A stretch of DNA of 64,000 nucleotides, from contig JAJQJQ010000011.1 of NCBI GenBank assembly GCA_028622995.1, forward strand, positions 2,232,001 to 2,296,000. Reading direction: 5' to 3'. The notes below the pieces were generated by a model, which was not told where the DNA came from, did not search any database, and saw only the letters and a list, made by a program, of their open reading frames with translations. Positions within the stretch are counted from its first letter, which is position 1; each line of letters starts with the position of its first letter. Origin of the DNA: Panagrolaimus kolymaensis (Eukaryota > Nematoda > Chromadorea > Rhabditida > Panagrolaimidae). The translations under genes and the position numbers were made by a program. Below are positions 12,373 through 22,700 of this stretch, piece after piece.

Positions 12373-14074
12373 ATGCTGCCATCTGTCAAAACTATTCGAC
12401 CAGCTGAATCAAAAAGAAGAAACTTAGCAAAGAAGCCTGCAACTTCAACGATTGCCGATTCAAAAAAGAAAGATGTCAAAACAACGTTCAAAGTTGGTAG
12501 AAAGAGAAAGTTGAGCTCTACCGAAGATAATGTTGGAACTTCGTCACAAGCAAAGAAGACTCGAGCCGTCAAAGATATCCATGGATATGAAGATTTCATC
12601 AACACAACGTCTGGTGATCGAGTGCTTACTTGTGGAGAAGGTGAACAACTTGGACATCCTGGAAGAACAACCACGAAGAAACCTCGAGCGATTGGAACTT
12701 TAGCAGAAGATACGAAAGTATTGCAGGTATGTACTTCGTTTTTTCTTCCATATAACAAATTATAAACCTTTATTGTTTTTTAGGTTGTTGCTGGTGGTGT
12801 ACATACAGCAATATTGACTGAAAAGCATGAAGTTTACAGCTGTGGAATCAATGAAGGTGGAACCGTTCCTGTCAAGGATTTAGCTGCAGAAGAAACTAAA
12901 GATGAGCTCACAATCATTGAATTTGATAAAGAAGTGAAAAAAGAAGGAAATATTGTTCAACTTACTGCAGGAGCAGGTTTCACTGCAGCTTTAACCAATC
13001 GTGGAAGTGTTATTGCATGGGGAAATTTACGAGTAAGTTCCTTTCTTCTTCATGTTTTCTTCTACTTATCTCTCACTTATTTGTTTTAGGATGAAAATGG
13101 TGCTGTTGAAGTTCATAGCCTTTTTGCTAAAATGAAGAAAGGGCCAACAGTGATTTTACACCATAAGAATGTTGTGATTGTTAAAATTGCAGCAGGTGAA
13201 AATCATCTTGTTATGCTATCTTCTGAAGGCGAAATATACACTTTTGGTGAAGGCTCTCATGGACAACTTGGAAGTTCAACGCGCACAAAGCACATTCGAT
13301 CTGGATATATGGCAGATGATTCAGGAAAACATCTTCGACGTCAAGTATTGGAAAAGAAAAAATTTGTCAAATTCACAAATGTTTTTGCTGGTGGATTTTG
13401 GACTATGGCACTTTCAACTGATGGCCGAATATTTGTATGTGGATTGAATAATTATGGTCAACTTGGTTTTCCTTTACCATCTGATGATGCTTCTTCTGCT
13501 GCTATGGCTAATGGACAACAAGAAGATTTGGAAGAACAGAACAAGAAGCTCAAAATTGATCGATTGGTTCCATCTCCTGCTTTTCCTTCAGATAAGAAAT
13601 GGACGCATATTTCTGGTGTTAAACATATTGTTGCTCGAAATGATGATGGAGAAGTTTATGGTATTGGTTTAAATACCGATAACGAACTTGGCATTGGAAC
13701 TTATAAAGGAAAGGAAGATGAAGAACATTGGAGATATTTTGAACTTCAAAAGATTGAATTTCCTGAAAATGTCAAAATTTCTGGTATCTCTGCTACTCTT
13801 GGTTGTTCCATTGCATGGACTAATGAAGGTTTGTTTGCTTTCTTTATCTTTTTTTTTTACCTTTATTATTTGTGTTTGTTTTTTAGGCACTGCTTATGGT
13901 TTTGGTTTTGATTCCGTTGGTCAACTTGGTCTTGGTAATAATGAAGAAGAAGACAAATGCGTCATCACTCCAAGAAAAATCACTTCGGCTCATTTGGATG
14001 ATTACAAAATTATTTCCGTTGATATCGCTGACAATCATGCTGTATTTCTTGCTGCTAAAACTGTCAACTCATAA
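12373..14074 (+). CDS. ran-3: RCC1-type Ran guanine-nucleotide exchange factor, copy A (short N-tail)
   Basis: RCC1 sits on chromatin and loads Ran with GTP. Exons: 12373-12726, 12784-13032, 13090-13828, 13887-14074; 509 aa. Propeller repeats are visible as [63 protein letters not shown] and NYGQLGF, and the chain ends AAKTVNS. The N-tail is only about 60 residues and basic ([18 protein letters not shown]); copy B has a tail of about 200 residues. From 12552 to 14066, coding and intron sequence matches copy B in inverted orientation, whereas the upstream part of exon 1 is homologous but diverged ([11 protein letters not shown] here, [11 protein letters not shown] in copy B). The ORF is intact with normal introns of 57, 57 and 58 nt, so it is probably a functional paralogue. 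Confidence 0.88.
12552..14066 (+). repeat. 1515-bp inverted identical repeat, arm A
   Basis: This block recurs as its reverse complement at 17187-18701; paired coordinates sum to 31253 throughout. Exon/intron boundaries, intron lengths and translations in several frames coincide, and spot checks across intron 2 show no mismatch. Identity ends abruptly on both sides: C/T at 12551, and CTGTCAACTC against CTGTCAGCTA at the 3' end. Confidence 0.93.
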
Positions 14075-14487
14075 TCTTGTCTTTCTCCTTTTTTTGTTGT
14101 TAGAAGTGTTCTATTTGCTTTCATATTATACTTTCGTTATTGTATTATTTTTTGTTTCTGTTACATTTAGTTTAGTGATTTTCTTGTTGTTTAGTTTTAA
14201 ATAAATTAAAAATTTTCATTCACATTCTCTTTGATTTTATTTTAACAGTAAATTTTTCTTCTTTTCTTTCATTTTGTTTATTGTTCAAACCAACTATAGA
14301 GCCTTTTTGACATATAAATCCACCCTTATTTATATTTGCACAGTTTTAAACTTAAATACTCATACATATCAAAAATTAGAACTAGGATAAGAGAAAACAA
14401 AACGTGTTTTTTTAAAATTTATTCAAGAACAAAAATTACATTAAAATATACAAAAAAAGTTTGAAGATGAACCATAGTCATTTTTAT
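14075..14487. other. Intergenic space between convergent genes
   Basis: 413 nt between the stop codons of ran-3 copy A (+) and the SH2 kinase (-). It holds 3' UTR-like, T-rich sequence with AATAAA-like signals around 14201-14206. Nothing else seen. Confidence 0.6.
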
Positions 14488-16477
14488 TTATTCTCTCAGT
14501 GCTGCATCCTTTTTTCTTTTGATGGTTGGAATATTTTTGGTTGTTCTTTGAGCAGGTTGTTCACATGACCATATTGCTTTAGTCTTTGGTTCTTTTGATC
14601 TTGTTTCACATGTCTTAGGTTCTTTGAATGGTGTATCATTTGACTTGGGTTCTTTGAATTTTGATTCGTCTGGTTGGGTTTGAGTTGGTGAATCACGATT
14701 GGAATTCAAATTCTGGAATGAATGTGTTGCAAGTACTTCCTCAGTTGATTCGGTTATTTGAAGTCGTTGAACACCAGGGATAAGATTGACCGTGTATTCA
14801 GATGCTTCAGGAATTTTCATTAATGGATCTTCTTCCTGAAGAGAAATGATCTTCTTGACGATATCATTGAAATCTGGACGTTGATCGATTTCTTTTCCCC
14901 TAAATAATAATAATGTTATGATTTCAAACAAGCAAAAATTAATACAAAACATACCAACAACTTTTCAAAAGCGCAACGACGGATGGTGGTGTTCTTTCAG
15001 GTGGTGATGGCATATTTCCATGACGTATGTTTTTGCTGATTTCTTTGTTGTTGTTGTTTTCTGCCCAAGGTTTTATTCCATTGTTGAAGATTTCATATAC
15101 GAGAACACCATACGACCAGACATCAGATTTAATTGAAAATTGTGGTTCACGTTTGATTGTTTCTGGAGCCATCCATCTGAAAATAATAAAGGGTTAGTAA
15201 ATTTTATTCTTTATGGATGTATTTAATTAATAAAAAAAATAGCGAATGCTTCCAAAATGAAATTTAGAATAGTGATAAGTTGTTAAACATACCGGAGAGG
15301 GACACTTCCTTTGAAATCTTCATCAATTCCATTATCGGCAGCTTTGCCCAGGATCTTGGATAAACCAAAGTCAGCTATTTTGATAAAGCCTTCAGCCGAT
15401 ATGAGGCAGTTTCGAGCAGCTAAATCCTGAAAAATAATCAAATTAGTTTCAGATACTAAAACAAGAAAAAACAAACATACTCGATGGATGCATTGATGAT
15501 GATGTAAGTATCGAAGGCCACGAGCTGTTTCGAGAATGAATACGCCTCTTTCACCAATAGAAATATTTTCCCCATATTTGACGAGATGATGATCCAAAGC
15601 TCCACCAGGACAATATTCCATTATGAGAGAGATTGGAGGTTTATCACATACGACGCCATAAAATTTGATCACGTTTCGATGAGAGTAGCGTTGCATCACT
15701 TTGACTTCCTTCATTAAGACATTTTTTTCTTCATCATCATTTTCATTTATGATTTCTTTATCAGTTTCAAGCAATATCTAAAAAAAATATTTTAGGCTGG
15801 TACTTCATCAAACAAATTATAAATAACTAACCTTAACAGCCACAGGGATCCGACTTTCATTCTTCCTCTTTCTGTATTTTCCTTTGAGAACTTTAGCAAA
15901 ATTTCCTTGTCCAAGTTTGGAAGAAGCATCAACGAAGACATGAGAATATGGGATGATGTATTTTGGACGAGATATAGCACGTTGAAGCATGACATCTTTA
16001 ACAACTGGATGAACCTGAAAAAGATTAAACGATTAAAAATCAAATAACTGAGTCAAACAAAAAAATTCTTACCTTGTAAAAGTTGATGAGTTCGATCAGA
16101 GATTTGAAACGTTGACGACCAGTTTGCTTTGAAAAAAATTCTTGGATTGTTACTTTTGTACTTTTTCTTGTTCTCGCGTGTTGAAACGTTTTCATTTCCC
16201 ATGTTTGATTCTTGCTATCGAAGAACAGTGAAAGATGTTGGATTACAGCAGCTTTGTTGTTGGTACCAGATTGCGAACAAACACATAAGATGAATTCCAT
16301 TCTTTGACCAGAGCATTTTGCACGAACCAAGAAGTCACCTTTCTTTTGAAGCGATGGTTCAATTTCAGTTCTTGTTCGAAGGCCATGATACCATGTTTCA
16401 AGATGGAATGGAGCGAGTGGATCATATTTGATGTTGTTGTTGTTTCCATCACGATTGTTTGACACCATGCTAACCAT
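14488..16477 (-). CDS. SH2-domain non-receptor tyrosine kinase (Fer/SPE-8-like)
   Basis: Exons on the minus strand: 16477-16073, 16014-15832, 15777-15481, 15426-15293, 15176-14955, 14899-14488; 550 aa. The SH2 domain is at about residues 28-140 (WYHGL; GDFLVRAK with the phosphotyrosine-binding Arg; FKSLIELINFYK). The kinase domain follows: glycine loop LGQGNFAKVLKG, VAVK lysine, a Glu in the alphaC region (LMKEV), catalytic loop HRDLAARN, DFGLS, VPLRWMAPE, SDVWSYGVLVYEIF and QRPDF. All catalytic residues are present, so it should be active. There is no SH3 domain. SH2 plus kinase with a short N-terminus is the layout of the expanded nematode Fer-related family, several of which act in sperm. 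The C-tail of about 110 residues contains three imperfect KEPK repeats and a basic end. The gene sits in the spacer of the RCC1 inverted repeat. Confidence 0.9.
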
Positions 16478-17181
16478 TTTTATTCAAGACAAGAAAGTTG
16501 ATCAGCAGCAACGATGAAATATTTTTCTTCCAAATGACGAAGACGTTTAAAAAAATCGGATGAATTGCTTTTGAAAGAGAATGAGTGAAATAATGCAAAT
16601 TATTTGAGAAAAGATAAAACCTTTACAACAACCTTTTCTCATAGAATTCAAATTTAACTATGAAAAAAGAATGAATGTGGATGGAAAAAGAAATCCATTT
16701 TTTTTCATCGATTTTATTAATTACAACAATTTTATATACTTTTTAGCTAAATGTATGAGAAACATCTTATAGGCTTTACTAGTTATAGTTAAATGAAAAT
16801 CAGGTTTACCGGTAAGAAGTATATTCGCAACTTTATCGTACCAATGTTATTATCTCTTCAGAAAAGTTATGCCATTTTGAAATAATCCATTAGAGAAAAA
16901 AATTATAACAAATTTTTTAATGACTATAAGCGCTTTTTGCTCTCTTATCTCATATGATCATTCTTGAGTTAATATTTACAGTCTGTATTTTAAAAAAATG
17001 TCTCTTTATAAGAGGAAGGTGTAAACAAAAAGAATTGAAAAATATATGATTAAAATTCATCACAAAATATCAATACATTCAAAAACAAAAATGGTACTAG
17101 GATAACAACATTATAAATAAATAAAAAAAGAACAAAAACATTAAAAACAATAATGATTAAATAATGAGATCAAAAAATTTA
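16478..17181. other. Intergenic space upstream of the SH2 kinase
   Basis: 704 nt between the kinase ATG and the ran-3 copy B stop codon, both on the minus strand. The distance is too long for a standard operon. No motif that I can assign. Confidence 0.5.
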
Positions 17182-19321
17182 CTAGCTGACAGTTTTAGCA
17201 GCAAGAAATACAGCATGATTGTCAGCGATATCAACGGAAATAATTTTGTAATCATCCAAATGAGCCGAAGTGATTTTTCTTGGAGTGATGACGCATTTGT
17301 CTTCTTCTTCATTATTACCAAGACCAAGTTGACCAACGGAATCAAAACCAAAACCATAAGCAGTGCCTAAAAAACAAACACAAATAATAAAGGTAAAAAA
17401 AAAAGATAAAGAAAGCAAACAAACCTTCATTAGTCCATGCAATGGAACAACCAAGAGTAGCAGAGATACCAGAAATTTTGACATTTTCAGGAAATTCAAT
17501 CTTTTGAAGTTCAAAATATCTCCAATGTTCTTCATCTTCCTTTCCTTTATAAGTTCCAATGCCAAGTTCGTTATCGGTATTTAAACCAATACCATAAACT
17601 TCTCCATCATCATTTCGAGCAACAATATGTTTAACACCAGAAATATGCGTCCATTTCTTATCTGAAGGAAAAGCAGGAGATGGAACCAATCGATCAATTT
17701 TGAGCTTCTTGTTCTGTTCTTCCAAATCTTCTTGTTGTCCATTAGCCATAGCAGCAGAAGAAGCATCATCAGATGGTAAAGGAAAACCAAGTTGACCATA
17801 ATTATTCAATCCACATACAAATATTCGGCCATCAGTTGAAAGTGCCATAGTCCAAAATCCACCAGCAAAAACATTTGTGAATTTGACAAATTTTTTCTTT
17901 TCCAATACTTGACGTCGAAGATGTTTTCCTGAATCATCTGCCATATATCCAGATCGAATGTGCTTTGTGCGCGTTGAACTTCCAAGTTGTCCATGAGAGC
18001 CTTCACCAAAAGTGTATATTTCGCCTTCAGAAGATAGCATAACAAGATGATTTTCACCTGCTGCAATTTTAACAATCACAACATTCTTATGGTGTAAAAT
18101 CACTGTTGGCCCTTTCTTCATTTTAGCAAAAAGGCTATGAACTTCAACAGCACCATTTTCATCCTAAAACAAATAAGTGAGAGATAAGTAGAAGAAAACA
18201 TGAAGAAGAAAGGAACTTACTCGTAAATTTCCCCATGCAATAACACTTCCACGATTGGTTAAAGCTGCAGTGAAACCTGCTCCTGCAGTAAGTTGAACAA
18301 TATTTCCTTCTTTTTTCACTTCTTTATCAAATTCAATGATTGTGAGCTCATCTTTAGTTTCTTCTGCAGCTAAATCCTTGACAGGAACGGTTCCACCTTC
18401 ATTGATTCCACAGCTGTAAACTTCATGCTTTTCAGTCAATATTGCTGTATGTACACCACCAGCAACAACCTAAAAAACAATAAAGGTTTATAATTTGTTA
18501 TATGGAAGAAAAAACGAAGTACATACCTGCAATACTTTCGTATCTTCTGCTAAAGTTCCAATCGCTCGAGGTTTCTTCGTGGTTGTTCTTCCAGGATGTC
18601 CAAGTTGTTCACCTTCTCCACAAGTAAGCACTCGATCACCAGACGTTGTGTTGATGAAATCTTCATATCCATGGATATCTTTGACGGCTCGAGTCTTCTT
18701 TACTTGTGAGGAAGGTTCACCGTTTTCATCAACTGCACTTGCTTTCCTTTTTCTTCCACCCTTCAATGCTTTGGGTTCTACAACTTCTTTCATGGCTTCT
18801 TTCTTCTTTGGAATGGCAGCTTTCTTAGCTGGTGAGGAGACTTTCTTAATAGGAGAAGGAGCTTTCTTATTAATCTCGGCTTTCGTTTTCTCGGGAGTTT
18901 TGAATTTTTCTTTACCAGGAGGCTTTGCTTTTGCTTTGCCTGTGAATTTCTTAACAGTCTTTTTATCGCCTTCTTGTTTAACGGGAGGTTTTTTAGCATT
19001 TCGAGATGCCCGAGCTTTAGGTTTTTCTTCTTCTTTCATTTCTTCTTCATTTGCTGATGGAAGTTCGTCTAAGTCCAGTTCCTCTTCCTTTTCAACATCT
19101 TCTTTTTCCCTTCCATCCTCTCTACTTTTATTTTTTTCTTCCATATCCTCATCTTCATTTTCAGATGGAAGATTTAGGGGTTCATCTTTAGCCGCAGCTT
19201 GTTCAACTTGTTCAGCCGTGGCATTAGGATCCTCTTCAACGATTAATTCATTAGTATCGGATGTTTCTTGTTCGTCTTCTCGAGGACGTGGATCGATTTC
19301 CATTGAATTAGCTAACGACAT
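17182..19321 (-). CDS. ran-3: RCC1-type Ran guanine-nucleotide exchange factor, copy B (long charged N-tail)
   Basis: Exons on the minus strand: 19321-18527, 18469-18221, 18163-17425, 17366-17182; 655 aa. The start [18 protein letters not shown] is followed by an acidic stretch (about residues 10-95, many E/D) and then a strongly basic, Pro/Lys-rich stretch (about 95-200: [30 protein letters not shown]). The latter is a likely nuclear-localisation and DNA/histone-binding tail. The seven-bladed propeller begins around [14 protein letters not shown] and is the same as in copy A; the end is AAKTVS. From 18701 to 17187 the gene matches copy A, introns included. The acidic-basic tail makes this the more complete member of the pair. 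A possible 5' UTR intron lies upstream (GTGAGT near 19490, weak acceptor TTTAAG near 19332). Confidence 0.9.
17187..18701 (-). repeat. 1515-bp inverted identical repeat, arm B
   Basis: Reverse-complement partner of 12552-14066, with a 3120-bp spacer holding the SH2 kinase gene. Same length and no indel seen. Outside the arm the two RCC1 genes are clearly diverged. Confidence 0.93.
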
Positions 19322-19789
19322 AGTTTTTCGTCTTAAAAATATGAAAATTAATAAAATCTTTTGAAATTTTAGCGCGAACCGATGAAGAAATATAAAGCAA
19401 AAATGGAAAAATAAAATCTAAAAAATGGTTTTCCATTTTTTTAGTCGAGCGCCCGCATTTCCATTCTCTTTGCATTTTGCTACTCACTGTTGCGCGAGGT
19501 GCCGTTACGGACGGTGTATGTGTTTGTGGTTTGTTGGTTGGTGAATTTCTTCTGTTGGATCGATTTAGTGCTACTTCCTGAAGAACATCCACAACATTAA
19601 TCTATTAAAAGTCTTACGTTAAAACATAATTATTATCTCTAATTACATTATTATTTAAACGTAATTTTTTCTTATTCGAGAAGGCTTAATTAATCGTGAA
19701 ATTAATGATAATTAATAAATTAATGTTATCATTTTCTTAGATTATCTCGAAGAATACATTATTTTTCTCAGCATGCTTCTAAGGTTATC
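19322..19789. other. Divergent upstream region, ran-3 copy B / guanylate cyclase
   Basis: 468 nt shared by two divergent genes. A more GC-balanced stretch at about 19440-19590 reads on the minus strand like a 5' leader exon with a donor-like GTGAGT. The plus-strand side ends in a TTTTTCTCAG acceptor at 19762-19771. Confidence 0.5.
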
Positions 19790-19793
19790 ATGA
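19773..19793 (+). promoter_or_regulatory. Upstream mini-ORF overlapping the cyclase start (ATGA)
   Basis: Directly after the acceptor TTTTTCTCAG (19762-19771), a first ATG at 19773 encodes MLLRLS and stops at TGA 19791-19793. Its stop overlaps the main ATG (19790-19792) as ATGA. If the acceptor marks the mRNA 5' end after leader addition, ribosomes would meet this mini-ORF first. Confidence 0.45.
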
Positions 19794-22700
19794 AGAAATT
19801 TAAATATAAATTTATTAAATTTCAATGGCTAATATTGCTATTTATTGAAATTGTGCATTGCCAATTTGAAGAAATTTCTCCGGGTCAAAAAAGGAATGAA
19901 ACTTTAGTGGAAGATGTAAGTGCAATAAAGTGAATGAACTTTAGCAGCTTTAGTTTGGAAGAATTTCTTTTATGTGATTGCTGTACACAAATTTTAAGAT
20001 AGTTTAAGACCATTTTTAGGCTTTAATAATCTTTTAAATGTTGTTTTAGCAATTCCAACTTATTTTTTGTAAAATTGAGAGAGCATACTTAAAATATATT
20101 TTAAACATTTTTTCGACATCTTTCTTAACATTTTTAATGGGTTTGCTGCTATAAACAAGTTATATGCAATTTAAGAAAATAAGCCAGCATCTAAATTTGG
20201 GATATTTTTTCCATCAATGACTATGTACTTACAATGTCGGCCCTTGAACTGAAGTCATTTTTCTCAGTATTGTTCAGGATTGTTCAGTTTGCCTCCGGAC
20301 GTACTTTGCCAAAGACACGAAACATTGAAGCATTTTTTGCTTGAGTTTACACCATTTAATTTTTGTTATATCTAATTTTTTTAATATTTTTATTGGTGAT
20401 TTTTGTTTTAAATAATTAGGAGAAAATATTTGCAATATTACTTTACAACATAATAATGAAAGCGACGGATAAAATCATTTTTATTCTTCAATATTTAACA
20501 TTGCAACGGTTTTTTTTGTTAATGTAAAGTCAAAAATGATGTCGCATTTGATTTTGGTTGATTATCAAAAAATAAAGCAATTATTTCAAAGGCAGTTTCA
20601 AAAGAGAAAGCAGCTTCCCTTTTACTAAAATGTCGTGAATATGCCCCTAAAAGTCCCATTATTTTTCCACCAGTTTTTAAGAAGCAGAGGAATAATATTT
20701 TAAGTTTTTTCTCATTTTTATGAATATTTTTTTAAAATTGACGTTATCCTTATGCAACTGTTATCAACCAATTTCCATATTGATCATTTCACAGCCCTCT
20801 GTATCAAACAACTCCGCAACAAAATCATCGGAGCTATTAAATTAGGTATTAAAGATCTTGTTTCAATGTTAATTTTTTTCATTACAAATTTTAAAAGTTA
20901 ATTAAAAAATGCCTCTATAGAATCAATTCTGGCCAATCTTCTGAAGTTCGACTTCGAATTACGCATCTTTAAACAACAGTTCAACAATTTGTAGCTGAGA
21001 GTGAACGCTATTCAGACATTAAGAATACTATTAAGAGGATCGTGATAGATTTATAAAACATTAAAAACATGATACAAGAAACTCGAAGAAGCCGTCGAAT
21101 TTCGCAACAACCTAATGTCAATTATTCTGACAGAATTTTACGTGAAGTTTGTCATTTTCTCTAAATCTTTTAAAATTTGTTTCTTCAGGATGACCGTCAG
21201 AGAGGCTTTTCACGTGAACGAAGTCATCGTGATAATCGCCAAAGAAGCGTATCAGCAGGAATTGCTCAATTTCGCAACAGCAGAGGAGTTAAAGAAATAT
21301 TGCAGCAATTGCTGAAGAGGAACAATCCAATGCATTTTAAAATAAGTGAAACGAACCACATTTTATTTAATTTATATTTTTACTTTAAAATGGCTTGAAT
21401 TTTTTTTAAATTTTAATTTTTAAGTCGAGGTGAAGATGATGACGAGATTGGGGAGAAGTTGTAGTTGAAGTTGCAGCAGATGATGAAGATGAAGGGGCTC
21501 TTAGGGGCATATTCACGACATTTTAGTAAAAGGGAAGCTGCTTTCTCTTTTGAAACTGCCTTTGAAATAATTGCTTTATTTTTTGATAATCAACCAAAAT
21601 CAAATGCGACATCATTTTTGACTTTACATTAACAAAAAAAACCGTTGCAATGTTAAATATTGAAGAATAAAAATGATTTTATCCGTCGCTTTCATTATTA
21701 TGTTGTAAAGTAATATTGCAAATATTTTCTCCTAATTATTTAAAACAAAAATCACCAATAAAAATATTAAAAAAATTAGATATAACAAAAATTAAATGGT
21801 GTAAACTCAAGCAAAAAATGCTTCAATGTTCCGTGTCTTTGGCAAAGTACGTCCGGAGGCAAACTGAACAATCCTGAACAATACTGAGAAAAATGACTTC
21901 AGTTCAAGGGCCGACATTGTAGTTTACGGTATATTTTAATTTATTTTTTAGCAGTTACATCAACCTTACGATTCAATAGCTCAAATAAATCATGAAAAAG
22001 AGGAATTACTTGTAAGTTATTTAGCAGCGGTCAGCCAGTTCCCTAAAGATCTCTTTGAATCCATTCAACATTTATCTGAAATTGATTCAATCGAAACACC
22101 TGATACAAATGATACTCATTTTTTTAATAGATTATCACAATGCTTTAGAACGGATTTTGAAGGTAATAATTTTTATGGCTTTTTTACCAGTAGTCGTATT
22201 TGCGAATTCTTCAATTTTAGGTTCAATGATCTCTGGAGCGCTTCAAGTTGCCATTGAAGAAATCAATGCTAATCCTAATCTTTTATCGGATTATAATCTT
22301 GTATATTTATTTAATAATACGTGTGGAGAAGAAAAAAGAAGTATGAATTTCGATCTTTGAAAACATTATAAAAAAGGGAAAATTTTAAGGTACTGAATAT
22401 TTTATGGATCATTGGAAACGTGGGGCAAAAGTGTTTATTGGACCAGAAATGAATTGTCGAACAGAAGCCACCATGGCAGCTTCACAAAATTTACCTATAA
22501 TTTCATATAAATGTAAAGATCAAACCGTATCCGATAAGAAAAAGTATGCAACTAAAATATTCTCAATTATTTTTTACATCACTTATATTTTTTCAGATAT
22601 CCAACATTTGCTCGAACAGTTCCAGCTGAAACGGAAATTACAAAAGCTTTGATTGCACTTTTAAAACATTTTAATTGGCATAAATTTACAATTATTTATG

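Larger units (their letters stand above)
20232..21919. mobile_element. TA-flanked foldback element with about 420-bp terminal inverted repeats, in intron 1 of the cyclase
   Basis: Left arm 20232 to about 20651 and right arm about 21500-21919 are reverse complements (paired coordinates sum to 42151, no net indel, near identical). Termini are CAATGTCGGCCC...GGGCCGACATTG, each bordered by TA (20230-20231 and 21920-21921). This fits a Tc1/mariner-type TA target duplication, although TA is also part of the palindromic end. The internal 0.85 kb encodes no recognisable transposase but contains two short spliced ORFs. A non-autonomous element is the simplest reading. Confidence 0.85.

Noticed and set aside
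22012..22027. Apparent GTAAGT...TTTAG mini-intron within cyclase exon 2
   Set aside because: At 12-15 nt it is too short to splice, and the frame reads straight through into coherent coding sequence.
22055..22360. Alternative frame through cyclase exons 2-3 without the 22163-22220 intron
   Set aside because: It loses the long open frame of exon 2. The spliced form keeps phase on both sides and uses good sites.
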